Shown: positions 25,651-35,037 of the stretch, in pieces | How positions within the stretch are numbered: the first letter of the stretch is position 1 | Layout of the letters: the number at the start of each line of letters is the position of its first letter | Program-made: the position numbers and the translations under genes | The notes under the pieces: model-generated | Database searches by the model: none | Told to the model about the DNA's origin: nothing | What the model saw: the letters and a program-made list of their open reading frames with translations, nothing else | Assembly: GCA_001802945.1 (NCBI GenBank) | Contig: MHAK01000099.1 | Coordinates: 1 to 53,468 of the forward strand | Length of the DNA: 53,468 nucleotides | Source: Ignavibacteria bacterium RIFCSPLOWO2_12_FULL_56_21 | GTDB taxonomy: Bacteria > Bacteroidota > Ignavibacteria > UBA10030 | Direction: 5' to 3'

Positions 25651-26412
25651 ATGCTTGAGATTCGAGACCTGCATGCCAGCATCAACGGCAATGAGATCCT
25701 GCGAGGCGTCAACCTCAGGGTGAACGCGGGCGAGGTGCACGCGATTATGGGTCCCAACGGCTCCGGAAAAAGCACGCTCGCAGCAGTGCTTGCCGGACGG
25801 GATGTCTATTCCGTGTCCCGGGGAACCGTAACGTATGAAGGAAAAGACCTCCTCGAGATGGACCCGGAGGAACGGGCTCGCGGCGGTGTCTTCCTGGCCT
25901 TCCAGTATCCGGTGGAGATCCCGGGAGTCACGAACTCGTATTTCTTGAAAACCGCATTGAACGCCATCCGAAAGCATCGGGGGTTGGAAGAGCTGGACGC
26001 TGTGGATTTTCTCAAGCTCATACGGGAGCGGATGCGGCTTGTGGACATGGAGGAATCTTTCCTGCACCGTCCGGTGAATGAGGGATTCTCCGGCGGTGAG
26101 AAGAAGCGAAACGAGATCTTCCATATGGCGGTCCTAGAACCGAAACTCGCAATTCTCGATGAGACCGATTCGGGCCTAGACATCGATGCCCTCCGGATCG
26201 TCGCCGATGGCGTCAATAAGCTTCGAAGAAAGGACAACGCAACGATCGTCGTAACACATTACCAACGTCTGCTGAATTACATCATTCCCGACTTTGTCCA
26301 CGTCCTAGTCGATGGCCAGGTGATGCGTTCAGGCGGCAAAGAGTTGGCGCTTGAGCTGGAGGAAAAAGGGTACGATTGGGTAAAAGAGACCCCTGAGAAC
26401 GTAACGACGTAG
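25651..26412 (+). CDS. sufC: SUF system ATPase SufC
   Basis: 253 residues, an ABC-type ATPase that powers SufBCD but does not transport. Walker [12 protein letters not shown], signature [10 protein letters not shown] and Walker [20 protein letters not shown] are all intact. The ETDSGLD form of the Walker B/D-loop is typical of SufC. The start at ATG 25651 follows AAAGGAACG as a ribosome site. It lies between sufB and sufD with 13 bases to the latter. Confidence 0.96.
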   Translation: MLEIRDLHASINGNEILRGVNLRVNAGEVHAIMGPNGSGKSTLAAVLAGRDVYSVSRGTVTYEGKDLLEMDPEERARGGVFLAFQYPVEIPGVTNSYFLKTALNAIRKHRGLEELDAVDFLKLIRERMRLVDMEESFLHRPVNEGFSGGEKKRNEIFHMAVLEPKLAILDETDSGLDIDALRIVADGVNKLRRKDNATIVVTHYQRLLNYIIPDFVHVLVDGQVMRSGGKELALELEEKGYDWVKETPENVTT

Positions 26413-26425
26413 ACCGACGAACCAC

Positions 26426-27751
26426 ATGGGACAGCAGCACGCCTGGTACGAAAAGCAATTCGAGTCGTTTGAACGGAGCCTCAACGGGGATTCCCGCACT
26501 CCTGTGCACAAACTGCGTCGGTCGGCGATCACTCACTTCTTGTCGAGAGGATTTCCGACGACACAGGAAGAAGAATGGCGGTTCACGAACGTGCAACCCA
26601 TTGCGTCGCGGACATTCATCCCCTCGATTGGACGTCCGGAAGCCCGTCTGACAGCGGGGGATATCGACCGCCTGGCATTTCCAGCCGTGAATCGGGTCGT
26701 GTTCGTTAACGGCCATGTCGTTCCGGAGCTATCGTCGACCCGTTTGCCCCAGGGAGTGTTCGCCGGAAGCCTGGCAGTAGCGCGAAGGAATCACGCGTCC
26801 GTAATCGATCGTTACCTTGGGGCTTCAGTGCGTGGCACGGAATCGGCGTTCACGGCGTTGAATACTTCATTCCTGCAGGATGGCCTGTTCGTGCATGTTC
26901 CCGACGGCGTGGAATTGGAGGAGCCGATTGTGGCGGTGTTCATAGCGGCAGGCGCCTCGGGCGGCTTCGCGGCCCATCCGCGGAATCTTTTTGTTCTGGA
27001 TGAACGAGCGTCCGCCACGGTCACCGAGGTGTATGTTACGTTTGGGACCTCCGATTATCTCACGAATGCGGTGACGGAAGTCGACCTTTCGCCGGGCGCG
27101 CGCCTCGAACATCACAAAGTGCAATCGGAATCCCGTGACGCTTTCCACGTGGGATTCACACATGTCCGGCAGAAAACGTCGAGCGTTTTCCATTCGACGA
27201 GCGTGACCCTTGGAGGTTCGCTTGTGAGGAATGAACTGATCTCGGTGCTTTCCGGGGAATGGTGTGAATGCACGATGAACGGATTGTCCGTGGGTTCCGG
27301 CACCCAGCTTCTTGACAATCACACGACGATCGATCACGCCACGCCGAACGGGAGGTCATGGGAGGTCTACAAGGCGATCTTGGACGGCTCATCCAAGGGG
27401 ATCTTCAACGGCAAAATCTTCGTGCGAAAAGATGCACAGAAAACGGACGCGAAACAGACGAACAAAACGCTGCTGCTATCGGACAGTGCGACGATCGACA
27501 CAAAGCCTCAGCTGGAGATCTTCGCTGACGACGTTAAATGTACGCACGGCGCAACCGTGGGTCAGCTTGATGAGCAGCAAATCTTCTATCTTCGCTCCCG
27601 CGGCATTGGTGTGGACCAGGCGCGCGATCTTCTTACCACTGCGTTTGGACTTGAGGTCATCGAGCGGGTGAAGAACCCTTCACTTCGATCGTACATGGAA
27701 CGGATTCTGCGTCAGCGACTCCACGAAGAGAGAGTCCGGACAGCGCAATGA
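26426..27751 (+). CDS. sufD: Fe-S cluster assembly protein SufD
   Basis: 441 residues, paralogue of SufB that completes the SufBC2D scaffold and helps iron entry. It has the conserved end of the family: NHTTIDHATPNGRSWEVYKA, GKIFVRKDAQKTDAKQTNKT, KCTHGATVGQLDEQQIFYLR and SRGIGVDQARDLLTTAFG. The N-terminal third includes TTQEEEWRFTNVQPI, also typical. Its stop overlaps the sufS start by 4 bases (27748-27751), implying coupled translation. Confidence 0.95.
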   Translation: MGQQHAWYEKQFESFERSLNGDSRTPVHKLRRSAITHFLSRGFPTTQEEEWRFTNVQPIASRTFIPSIGRPEARLTAGDIDRLAFPAVNRVVFVNGHVVPELSSTRLPQGVFAGSLAVARRNHASVIDRYLGASVRGTESAFTALNTSFLQDGLFVHVPDGVELEEPIVAVFIAAGASGGFAAHPRNLFVLDERASATVTEVYVTFGTSDYLTNAVTEVDLSPGARLEHHKVQSESRDAFHVGFTHVRQKTSSVFHSTSVTLGGSLVRNELISVLSGEWCECTMNGLSVGSGTQLLDNHTTIDHATPNGRSWEVYKAILDGSSKGIFNGKIFVRKDAQKTDAKQTNKTLLLSDSATIDTKPQLEIFADDVKCTHGATVGQLDEQQIFYLRSRGIGVDQARDLLTTAFGLEVIERVKNPSLRSYMERILRQRLHEERVRTAQ

Positions 27752-29010
27752 TCACGCCTCCGACCACATCCGTCCCCATGTCCCCTCAGACGTTTGATGT
27801 GGAATCTTTGCGGGGTGAATTTCCCATCCTGAACGTCCTCGTCCACGGTCATCGGTTGGTGTATCTCGACAATGCTGCGACCTCTCAGAAGCCGCGCGCG
27901 GTCATTCGGTCGGAAGAGGAGTACTACCGAACGATGAATGCAAACGTACATCGGGGCGTTCATACACTGAGCGAGAAGGCCACGGCCCGGTATGAAGAAA
28001 GCCGGGAGTCCATTCGAAAGTATATCGGAGCCGGAAGCGCGAAAGAGATCGTGTTCGTGCGGGGTACGACCGAGGCAATCAATCTTGTCGCGGCGACATA
28101 TGGCAAAATGCATGTGGGGAAAGGTGATCATGTCGTCATCTCGGGGATGGAACATCATTCGAACATCGTCCCGTGGCAGATGTTGTGCGGCGAAACCGGT
28201 GCCTTGTTGCGGGTGATACCCTTGAACGACCGTGGGGAAGTGATCCTATCCGAGTATGAAAAGATTCTTGACGGCCCGGTGAAGCTCGTTGCCATAAGCC
28301 ATATTTCAAATGCCCTGGGAACGGTCAATCCAATCCGCGAGATGATTGCGTCGGCACATCGGCGGGGCATACCCGTGCTAGTGGACGGAGCGCAAGCGAT
28401 GCAGCACGGGCCGGTCGACGTTCGCGAACTTGAGTGCGATTTCTACGCTTTCTCAGGACACAAAATGTTCGGACCGACCGGCATAGGTATTCTTTTTGGA
28501 CGCGAAGCACTCCTCGAGACGATGCCGCCATACCAGGGGGGCGGCGATATGATCAAGTCCGTGACATTCGAGAAAACGATTTATAACGACTTGCCGCACA
28601 AGTTTGAAGCAGGGACCCCGAACATCGCAGGAGCCGTTGCACTCGGAACCGCAACGGAGTGGTTGTCCGGACTAGACTGGACCGCGATCGGACTCTACGA
28701 ACAGAACCTGTTGCAATATGCAACAGATGCTCTCTCCGACATGCCCGGTGTCCGGATCATTGGCACAGCAGAGCGGAAAGCCGGCATCGTTTCGTTCGTG
28801 ATGAACGACATACATCCTCATGACATCGGCACGATCCTTGACAGGGATGGTGTAGCGATTCGCACGGGCCACCACTGTGCTCAGCCGGTTATGATGCGTT
28901 ACGGCGTGCCCGCGACAGCCCGCGCTTCGTTTGCTCTGTACAATACGGCTTCGGAGGTGGATGCTCTCATTGCCGCACTGGGCCGGGTACGAGAGGTCAT
29001 GGGAATATGA
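27748..29010 (+). CDS. sufS: Cysteine desulfurase SufS
   Basis: Supplies sulfur for cluster assembly by removing it from L-cysteine with PLP. 420 residues. PLP Lys in SGHKMFGPTGIG, and the catalytic Cys in the short loop RTGHHCAQPVM, which marks group II (SufS-type) desulfurases. VYLDNAATSQKPRAVI is the typical N-terminal block. The start at 27748 overlaps sufD. An internal ATG at 27778 (MSPQTFDVESL) is another plausible start and matches most SufS N-termini better. It is coupled by a 4-base overlap to sufU, its sulfur acceptor. Confidence 0.95.
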   Translation: MITPPTTSVPMSPQTFDVESLRGEFPILNVLVHGHRLVYLDNAATSQKPRAVIRSEEEYYRTMNANVHRGVHTLSEKATARYEESRESIRKYIGAGSAKEIVFVRGTTEAINLVAATYGKMHVGKGDHVVISGMEHHSNIVPWQMLCGETGALLRVIPLNDRGEVILSEYEKILDGPVKLVAISHISNALGTVNPIREMIASAHRRGIPVLVDGAQAMQHGPVDVRELECDFYAFSGHKMFGPTGIGILFGREALLETMPPYQGGGDMIKSVTFEKTIYNDLPHKFEAGTPNIAGAVALGTATEWLSGLDWTAIGLYEQNLLQYATDALSDMPGVRIIGTAERKAGIVSFVMNDIHPHDIGTILDRDGVAIRTGHHCAQPVMMRYGVPATARASFALYNTASEVDALIAALGRVREVMGI

Positions 29011-29462
29011 CCTCGGGGGCGGAATCTCTCTACCAGGACATTATCCTCGACCACAATCGAAGTCCCCGCAATTTCCGCGTGCTGGATGGGGCCCATCGGA
29101 TCGTCGAGGCGTACAATCCTCTGTGCGGAGACCACTACACGATCTATCTGAAACTGGATGGTGAGATCATCAGCGACATCGCATTTCAGGGGTCAGGTTG
29201 CGCAATCTCCAAATCGTCGGCCTCTGTCATGAGCACGGTCGTCAAGGGAAAGACGCGGGAGGAGGCGGAGGCGTTGTTTACGGCGTTCCATCACCTTGTG
29301 ACCGAGGGCGCGGATGCCGGGGAGGATCTAGACCAGTACGGAAAATTGGCCGCTTTTTCCGGCGTGAGCGAATTCCCGGCCAGGGTCAAATGTGCGATTC
29401 TGGCATGGCATACAATGAAAAGCGCTCTGCACTCTGACGCGAAGACGGTTTCGACAGAATAG
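29007..29462 (+). CDS. sufU: Sulfur-transfer scaffold SufU
   Basis: 151 residues, IscU-fold protein that takes persulfide from SufS and hands it to SufBCD. Three conserved Cys positions are seen ([14 protein letters not shown] and RVKCAILAW), as is the SufU-specific insert around residues 85-110. The N-terminus [15 protein letters not shown] is the family hallmark. ATGA overlap with sufS. Presence of SufU beside SufS and absence of SufE in the operon suggest the Gram-positive-type SufS-SufU transfer route, which is common in this phylum. Confidence 0.94.
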   Translation: MTSGAESLYQDIILDHNRSPRNFRVLDGAHRIVEAYNPLCGDHYTIYLKLDGEIISDIAFQGSGCAISKSSASVMSTVVKGKTREEAEALFTAFHHLVTEGADAGEDLDQYGKLAAFSGVSEFPARVKCAILAWHTMKSALHSDAKTVSTE

Positions 29463-29494
29463 TTTTCTACACGCAGGAAGATCAGGAGGATTCT

Positions 29495-29860
29495 ATGGAC
29501 GTTACCACGCAGGAAAGACCGGAAATCGCCGAGGAGGTATTCGTAACTCCCCGTGCTCTCGAGGAAGTGCGCAAAATCAGGAGTGAGAACAACATCCCCG
29601 AACATCACGTTTTACGGCTTGGCGTAAAGGGGGGCGGCTGTTCCGGCCTCTCGTACGTTTTGGCGTTCGACGAGAAAGAACGTCCAGGCGACAAAGTTTT
29701 CTCTTTCGCGGGCGTGTCAGTGATCGTAGACCCCAAGAGTTTGTTCTACCTGTCCGGAACCACTCTGGATTTCTCAGACGGACTGAATGGCCGGGGCTTT
29801 GTGTTCAACAATCCCAACGCCGCCCGTAGCTGCGGTTGCGGGAATTCTTTCGGTGTGTAA
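29495..29860 (+). CDS. A-type iron-sulfur carrier (SufA/IscA/ErpA family)
   Basis: 121 residues, delivers finished clusters to target proteins. The three ligand cysteines are present: one in [11 protein letters not shown] and two in the C-terminal SCGCGNSF. The start at 29495 has a strong AGGAGG ribosome site. It sits between sufU and sufT, so its job in this operon is as the carrier of SUF-made clusters. SufA, IscA and ErpA cannot be told apart by sight, so no symbol is given. Confidence 0.93.
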   Translation: MDVTTQERPEIAEEVFVTPRALEEVRKIRSENNIPEHHVLRLGVKGGGCSGLSYVLAFDEKERPGDKVFSFAGVSVIVDPKSLFYLSGTTLDFSDGLNGRGFVFNNPNAARSCGCGNSFGV

Positions 29861-29861
29861 C

Positions 29862-30269
29862 GTGGAAGCCCAGCAAAAATCGGAACAGTCTGCATCGGCC
29901 ACGACGAGTTTTCCCGCAACGGTGATGGTTGGAAGCCGTGAAGTGCCGGTCGGATCGGAACTCGAATATCGTGTGTGGAACGCTCTGCGCGAATGTTACG
30001 ATCCGGAGATCCCGGTGAATATTGTCGACCTCGGCCTGGTCTATGAAATGAAAGTGGACGAAGAGATCACGGGAGAGGCGAACGTCTTCATTCGCATGAC
30101 GCTGACGGCTCCCGGCTGCGGCATGGGGCCGATGATCGCAGCGGATGTGAAACGGAGGGCCTCCATGGTGCACGGGGTGGCCAATGTCATGGTTGACCTT
30201 GTGTTCGACCCGATCTGGAATGTTGCGATGATGTCGGAAGCCGCCAAGCTTATGCTGAATCTGCCGTGA
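29862..30269 (+). CDS. sufT: SufT / MIP18 family (DUF59) Fe-S maturation protein
   Basis: Single DUF59 domain with ECYDPEIPVNIVDLGLVYEM and TAPGCGMGPMI, the signature of SufT and of the eukaryotic CIA2/MIP18 proteins, which help insert Fe-S clusters when demand is high. I place the start at GTG 29862 (VEAQQKSEQ), one base after the preceding stop. An in-frame ATG at about 29924 is possible and would give a shorter protein that still holds the whole domain. It is the last gene of the SUF operon, 27 bases before the terminator. Confidence 0.85.
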   Translation: MEAQQKSEQSASATTSFPATVMVGSREVPVGSELEYRVWNALRECYDPEIPVNIVDLGLVYEMKVDEEITGEANVFIRMTLTAPGCGMGPMIAADVKRRASMVHGVANVMVDLVFDPIWNVAMMSEAAKLMLNLP

Positions 30270-30295
30270 GGTCGCTGCTGTCGGGAGGAACTGAA

Positions 30296-30322
30296 GGGCC
30301 GGAGTGTTGCCGGCCCTTTTTT
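30296..30322 (+). terminator. Rho-independent terminator of the SUF operon
   Basis: GGGCCGG (30296-30302) and CCGGCCC (30310-30316) form a perfect 7-bp stem with a 7-base loop, followed by six T residues. It ends the operon that starts at 23308. Confidence 0.92.
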
Positions 30323-30350
30323 ATATCACCACTACTCTGCAGGAGGTTGC

Positions 30351-31103
30351 ATGGAAGCTCGTGATGTCGTGAACGCGATGGCGCGCTGGCTGCACGTGTT
30401 CGGGGGCGTATTGTGGATCGGCTTCATGATGTACTTTGTGATCATCATGAAACCCATGATGCCCACGCTGGATCCCCCCGTGCGTGCGGGATTGATGACG
30501 GCGTTGACTCCACGCATGACAAAATGGATGAGAGGCATAGTCGGCGTTACGGTGCTCACCGGTCTTATGCTCCTGGGGATCGTGTACCATTCCGGCGGAC
30601 TGATGTTCGAAACGGGAACGACGTGGAGCGCTTCATCGATAATTCTTGTGGTCCTTGCATTCGCGATGTTCGGCCCGTACGACCTCGTTGCCCGGTCGGG
30701 CGCCGGACGTAACGGATGGATCCTCGGTTCGGTCGCATTGCTGGTGATCATGGGCATGCAATACGCAATGACGGACATCGCGGGAATGACGTACCGGGCC
30801 GCCATGATCCATCTCGGCGTGATGTTTGCAATGATCCTCGCAGCGAACGGTTTTATGCGCATGATCCCCGCGCAGCGAAGGATGCTCGAGGCAATGACGG
30901 CTGGAAAGGCGCCGGATCCGGCCGACGTGGAGCAGGCTCAGATCCGTGCCGAACATAACGCATACCTGGCGCTTCCAGTCGTGTGGACGATGCTGAATCA
31001 GCACACGGTGGTTCCAGGAGCTTCCAGCAGCCTCTGGTTCCTGGGGATCCTCGCGTTCTCAACAGTTGTCGTATCCTGGACCTTGCGTCAGACATCAAAA
31101 TAG
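30351..31103 (+). CDS. Six-helix membrane protein resembling the urate oxidase N-terminal (PuuD) domain
   Basis: 250 residues with an AGGAGG ribosome site. Six hydrophobic segments are visible, starting with WLHVFGGVLWIGFMMYFVII and later GVTVLTGLMLLGIV, IILVVLAFAMFGPYDLV, ILGSVALLVIMGMQYAM, IHLGVMFAMILAANGFM and FLGILAFSTVVVSWTL. The R.LHVFGG..WIG...Y opening and the conserved His residues in helices resemble the membrane domain found at the N-terminus of PuuD-type urate hydroxylases, which may bind heme. The catalytic cytochrome c part of PuuD is absent. It starts right after the SUF terminator, so it is a separate transcription unit with the M28-like gene 12 bases downstream. Confidence 0.6.
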   Translation: MEARDVVNAMARWLHVFGGVLWIGFMMYFVIIMKPMMPTLDPPVRAGLMTALTPRMTKWMRGIVGVTVLTGLMLLGIVYHSGGLMFETGTTWSASSIILVVLAFAMFGPYDLVARSGAGRNGWILGSVALLVIMGMQYAMTDIAGMTYRAAMIHLGVMFAMILAANGFMRMIPAQRRMLEAMTAGKAPDPADVEQAQIRAEHNAYLALPVVWTMLNQHTVVPGASSSLWFLGILAFSTVVVSWTLRQTSK

Positions 31104-31115
31104 ACATACGGCGCG

Positions 31116-32561
31116 ATGAACACGTGTGCAGTTCATCTTGCTTTGACGTTGCTGGCATTCGTGGTCCCAGCCGGGAGCCAGCAGTCAGGGGAACGGAGGC
31201 TCGCCGGCCGGGTTTCCGAAGTCCGGCTTCGGAGCTCGGTGCGAGACCTCGTACGTCTTGGGAACAGGATGGGAGGCACGCCCTCAGGCGATGCTTCCGC
31301 TCAATACGTGGCCAGCACCTTTCAGTCGTACGGATTGAACGTCCGGATCACCGAAGGCCCGCCGGTGCCGACGTTCATGCACACCCGGTGGACGCTGAAA
31401 GTAGTGGAGCCTCGGAGTCTCCGTTCGATTGCTGCGTATGAGTGGCCGGCAGGGTTTTCTCCAGCGCTCCCGTTGGACACATTTGAGATAAAAAGTATGG
31501 TCGGCCTTCTCTCGGGGAAGGCAGCGGAAGTGAATACCATGATCCTCATGCGGGAAATGCCGGACGCAGATCTGTTCGAACGTTTTGCCGAACAGGGCAC
31601 GGGATGCGTGCTCGTCGCGGACAGTGTGAATGCACCGTCGTATGAGGACTCCGGGTTGATTCACAGCCTGCCGGGCGAAACGGAAGATACCTACCTCCCG
31701 GTTTTTTCCGTGTCGCGTCGGTTTGCGCGGACGGTTGAATCGGCGTTGGAACGGGGTTTGGTGGTCCGTGTGGTCGCGGGATTGTTAACGTCACGCGGAA
31801 CCGGCCGTCCGGTAACCGTGGAGGGTATTCTCGAAGGTTCGACGGATACTTCGATAATCGTCTGTGCTCACGGCGACGCAGATTCGGGCGGACCCGGTGC
31901 GGACGACAATGCTTCCGGTGTGGCAGGCGTGCTGGAACTGGCGAGGGTCATCTCATCCGGAATTCGGGGTAACATTCTGCCTCCGCCGCGATACGGGATC
32001 CGTTTTATCGTGTGGGGGGCAGAGATCGAGTCGACCCGGGAGTACATACGTGCACATGCGGACAGCATCGACAGAATCCGCCTGGTCCTGAACTTCGACG
32101 AGATCGGAACGGGAGCTGAACGCAATTGTCTCTACTTTGAAGGGAATGACCGTCCGATCAATCAACCTGTCCTGAGGATCATGCAGGACATCGCCGAGGA
32201 ATATGTCGGACGGCCTGGATTTTGGTCGGAAGCGACGACAAACCCTTCACAAGGCGGTACGGATTCGTATGTATTCGAACCCGCCAGCCTGCGCCGCCTT
32301 GGAGTTTCCGACGTGGAGATTCCCGCCATTACGATCTTCACAGCCGCATGGAATATGCCGAAGAAAATCCCGCAGACTCCCGGTTGGTCGACACGGGCGT
32401 GGAAAGGGAATCCCGACACTGTCATCGTCGATTACTCGCGTTACTATCACTCGTCCCGGGATCTTCCGGCCTTAACCACTGAACGAGAACCGTTCAACAT
32501 GGTGTGGGCGGTAAAGGCCGCACTGATCTCCTTGATACGGATCGCCTGGACTTCTCCTTGA
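31116..32561 (+). CDS. Exported M28-family peptidase-like protein with two altered metal ligands
   Basis: 481 residues, signal peptide ending near VVPAGSQQ. The M28 core is recognisable: VCAHGDADSGGPGADDNASG supplies the first His and bridging Asp, NFDEIG the second Asp. A PA-like insert (residues 100-220) precedes it. The usual GAEE pair is GAEIES, so the second Glu (metal ligand) is Ile. The last SDH motif is GTDSYVF, so the final His is Ser. By my reading two of the five zinc ligands are lost, so it may be a non-catalytic relative. Co-transcribed with the membrane protein upstream. Confidence 0.65.
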   Translation: MNTCAVHLALTLLAFVVPAGSQQSGERRLAGRVSEVRLRSSVRDLVRLGNRMGGTPSGDASAQYVASTFQSYGLNVRITEGPPVPTFMHTRWTLKVVEPRSLRSIAAYEWPAGFSPALPLDTFEIKSMVGLLSGKAAEVNTMILMREMPDADLFERFAEQGTGCVLVADSVNAPSYEDSGLIHSLPGETEDTYLPVFSVSRRFARTVESALERGLVVRVVAGLLTSRGTGRPVTVEGILEGSTDTSIIVCAHGDADSGGPGADDNASGVAGVLELARVISSGIRGNILPPPRYGIRFIVWGAEIESTREYIRAHADSIDRIRLVLNFDEIGTGAERNCLYFEGNDRPINQPVLRIMQDIAEEYVGRPGFWSEATTNPSQGGTDSYVFEPASLRRLGVSDVEIPAITIFTAAWNMPKKIPQTPGWSTRAWKGNPDTVIVDYSRYYHSSRDLPALTTEREPFNMVWAVKAALISLIRIAWTSP

Positions 32562-32597
32562 TTGGACCGGTGGAATTCAGTACGTTGGAGTCATCCG

Positions 32598-32804
32598 ATG
32601 GACCGATCACATTCCTCTAACCCGCAGGACCCACAAGCACTCCGTGTGTCGATTGCGCCGTTGACGGAAGTCCATCGACTGAGGAAGCCGGAAGAACCTC
32701 ACTACTGGCAGCTCTGCGTGAATTGCGGTACCAGGCTCGACGGACGCAAGTGTAAGCTTGTCTGTCATACATGCGGGTTCTATCATTCCTGCAGTGAACC
32801 GTGA
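32598..32804 (+). CDS. Small zinc-ribbon-like protein
   Basis: 68 residues from the ATG at 32598, which follows TTGGAG as a ribosome site. An earlier in-frame ATG at 32562 is less likely. The C-terminal half has four cysteines, two in CVNCG and two in CHTCG, with two further Cys nearby (KCKLVC, SCSEP): a probable treble-clef or zinc ribbon, ending [12 protein letters not shown]. Function unknown. It sits between the M28-like gene and folP and ends 34 bases before folP, so the two may be co-transcribed. Confidence 0.6.
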   Translation: MDRSHSSNPQDPQALRVSIAPLTEVHRLRKPEEPHYWQLCVNCGTRLDGRKCKLVCHTCGFYHSCSEP

Positions 32805-32838
32805 CCGCTTCTGATCCCCGATAGTTCCTTTCCGAAAG

Positions 32839-33696
32839 ATGTCGCTGACTCTCCGTTGCGGTACAATGTCGTACGACCTTGCGGCGCGCACCCATCTCAT
32901 GGGTGTGCTGAACGTTACTCCCGACTCATTTTCCGACGGCGGAAGGTTCCTCGATCCCGATAACGCATTTCGTCGGGCCATCGAGATGGAGGAGGGCGGT
33001 GCAGATTTCATCGATATCGGGGGCGAATCAACGAAGCCTGGTTCTGCGCCCGTCACGGTGGAAGATGAACTGCGGCGAGTCCTGCCGGTTATCGAACGCT
33101 GCAGCGGGCGTCTCACTGTTCCGATCTCTATCGACACGACAAAGTCTGAAGTCGCACGGGCAGCGATCGACGCTGGTGCGACGCTGATCAACGATGTCAG
33201 CGCGGGCGTTTTCGACCCCGCCATAGTGTCGTTGGCGGGCCGGTCGGACGTGCCGATGATCCTCATGCACATGCAGGGTACGCCTGCGACGATGCAGAAC
33301 CAGCCGATCTACGGGGATGTAACGCGGGAAGTCGCAGCATTCCTTGACGAACGGGCAAAGAATGCACAGGGCCTCGGGGTAAAGCAGGTGATCATCGACC
33401 CTGGTATTGGCTTCGGAAAGTCCCTGGAACACAATATCCGGCTGATCCGTGAGTTGCACATACTGACGACGAGCGGACACCCTGTTCTCGTGGGTGTATC
33501 GCGTAAATCGTTCATAGGTTCGATTCTCAACCTGCCCGTTGGTGATCGCATGGAAGGAACTGCGGCGGCGGTTGCAGCATGCATCTTCGCAGGGGCACAC
33601 ATCGTGCGTGTTCACGACGTTCGGGAGATGAAGCGAGTCGCCGTCATGTGCGATGCTCTGAAGCCCCTTCATGTCCGCGCGGACTTGACCTTGTGA
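32839..33696 (+). CDS. folP: Dihydropteroate synthase
   Basis: Joins p-aminobenzoate to dihydropterin pyrophosphate in folate synthesis; the sulfonamide target. 285 residues. Conserved loops: MGVLNVTPDSFSDGG, DIGGESTKPGS, ISIDTTKSEVA, PMILMHMQGTPATMQ, IDPGIGFGKSLEHN and the C-terminal GVSRKSF. An ATG at 32866 (MSYDLAARTH) is an alternative start. The stop overlaps the next gene's GTG by 4 bases, so folP heads a run of overlapping genes: folP, glycosyltransferase, pcm. Confidence 0.95.
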   Translation: MSLTLRCGTMSYDLAARTHLMGVLNVTPDSFSDGGRFLDPDNAFRRAIEMEEGGADFIDIGGESTKPGSAPVTVEDELRRVLPVIERCSGRLTVPISIDTTKSEVARAAIDAGATLINDVSAGVFDPAIVSLAGRSDVPMILMHMQGTPATMQNQPIYGDVTREVAAFLDERAKNAQGLGVKQVIIDPGIGFGKSLEHNIRLIRELHILTTSGHPVLVGVSRKSFIGSILNLPVGDRMEGTAAAVAACIFAGAHIVRVHDVREMKRVAVMCDALKPLHVRADLTL

Positions 33697-34376
33697 TATT
33701 CGCAACGCCAAGCATCGTCGTCCTGATTCCGGCATTCAATGCCGCGACCCCGCTTCGTGCACTGCTTGCCGAACTTCGTTGTCATGTCGATCCAGGTCGA
33801 ACAATCGTCGTAGACGACGGGTCCGCAGATGAAACGGCAGCGGTAGCCGCAACGGCCGGAGTTGAGGTGATTCGACATGTCGAAAATGCCGGGAAAGGGG
33901 GTGCGCTTCGTACCGGATTTGACTGGATCCTCGCCCATCGAACCTTCGATGCTGTCGTGACAATGGACGCGGACGGTCAGCACGACCCGGCTGATATGAA
34001 GTCGCTTATCGATGTGTGGACGAGGACGGAGGCCGGCCTCGTCGTCGGGTGGAGGAAGAGGGCGGGGACTCGCATGCCTATGTCCCGGAGGCTTTCCAAT
34101 AAAATGACGTCATTTCTGGTGCGGGCAAGAACAGGTCAGGATATTCGCGACAGCCAGTGCGGTTATCGATTGATCACACGTCGTACGCTCGAAGAAGTTC
34201 GGTTCCTCGCGAACGGTTTCGAGGCGGAGACGGAGTTTATACTCCGCGCAGGTGCAAAGGGTATACAGATCACTTCTGCCCCCATTCATACGATCTACTC
34301 AAGGGAACGGAGCTTCATGACGCATTGGAAGACGACAAAAGCGTTCGTGCGGGTTCTTCTCGGTGAATACACATGA
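33693..34376 (+). CDS. Family 2 glycosyltransferase (dolichyl-phosphate-mannose-synthase-like)
   Basis: 227 residues from the GTG at 33693, which overlaps the folP stop (GTGA). Earlier in-frame codons would only translate the end of folP. GT2 motifs: VVLIPAFNAATPL, IVVDDGSADETAA, the DXD-like metal site MDADGQHDPADM, and DSQCGYRLITRR with the catalytic region. It is short and has no transmembrane helix after the catalytic domain, unlike polyprenyl-phosphate transferases of the GtrB type, so a soluble or peripheral enzyme is likely. The acceptor is unknown. ATGA overlap with pcm. Confidence 0.85.
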   Translation: MIFATPSIVVLIPAFNAATPLRALLAELRCHVDPGRTIVVDDGSADETAAVAATAGVEVIRHVENAGKGGALRTGFDWILAHRTFDAVVTMDADGQHDPADMKSLIDVWTRTEAGLVVGWRKRAGTRMPMSRRLSNKMTSFLVRARTGQDIRDSQCGYRLITRRTLEEVRFLANGFEAETEFILRAGAKGIQITSAPIHTIYSRERSFMTHWKTTKAFVRVLLGEYT

Positions 34377-35011
34377 ATCGACTTCTCAATGAAAGAAAAG
34401 ACCTGATCGAGACACTCAGGTCAAAGGGAATCCGCAACGAACGCGTACTGAAAGCTCTCGGCAAGGTTGAGCGCCAGCTTTTCGTCCTGCCGCCATTTGC
34501 CAGGAAGGCGTACGAAGACACGGCTCTTCCGATCGCGAGCGGTCAGACGATCTCCCAGCCGTACACCGTTGCGTTCATGACGGAACAGCTCGACCCGAAG
34601 TCGGATGGCAAAATACTGGAGATCGGCACGGGTTCGGGGTATCAAGCGGCGGTGCTTGCCGAACTTGGATGCCGTGTGTTCACAATAGAGCGCCATATGG
34701 AGCTGCATCTTCAATCCCGAAAACTTCTTGAACAGCTGGGATATCGAGTGGCATCGAAGTGCGGCGACGGAACCGTCGGATGGACTGAGTTTTCCCCTTA
34801 TGACGGGATCATCGTCACAGCCGCAGCTCCACAGGTACCGGACCCGCTCATCAGCCAACTCGCCGACGGTGGACGGTTGGTCATCCCTGTTGGAGATACG
34901 GAAACACAAGATCTGCGCGTGATCACCAAAACCGGCGAAACGCTTGAGCAACGGGATGTCCATGGTTTCAAATTTGTTCCGTTGATCGGGAAAATGGGCT
35001 GGGAGCGCTAG
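34373..35011 (+). CDS. pcm: Protein-L-isoaspartate O-methyltransferase
   Basis: Uses SAM to methylate isoaspartyl residues so that damaged proteins can be repaired. 212 residues. ALPIASGQTISQPYTVAFMT is the PCMT hallmark, followed by the SAM loop LEIGTGSGYQAAVLAELG and the post-motif DGIIVTAAAPQVPDPL. The start at 34373 overlaps the glycosyltransferase stop by 4 bases. The gene ends 26 bases before miaA. Confidence 0.93.
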   Translation: MNRLLNERKDLIETLRSKGIRNERVLKALGKVERQLFVLPPFARKAYEDTALPIASGQTISQPYTVAFMTEQLDPKSDGKILEIGTGSGYQAAVLAELGCRVFTIERHMELHLQSRKLLEQLGYRVASKCGDGTVGWTEFSPYDGIIVTAAAPQVPDPLISQLADGGRLVIPVGDTETQDLRVITKTGETLEQRDVHGFKFVPLIGKMGWER

Positions 35012-35037
35012 CAGCGGTTTCCTTGCAACCTGCATCC

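Noticed and set aside
29787-29861. ATG at 29787 as the sufT start
   Set aside because: It lies deep inside the A-type carrier gene in another frame; the GTG at 29862 follows its stop directly and leaves the DUF59 domain intact.
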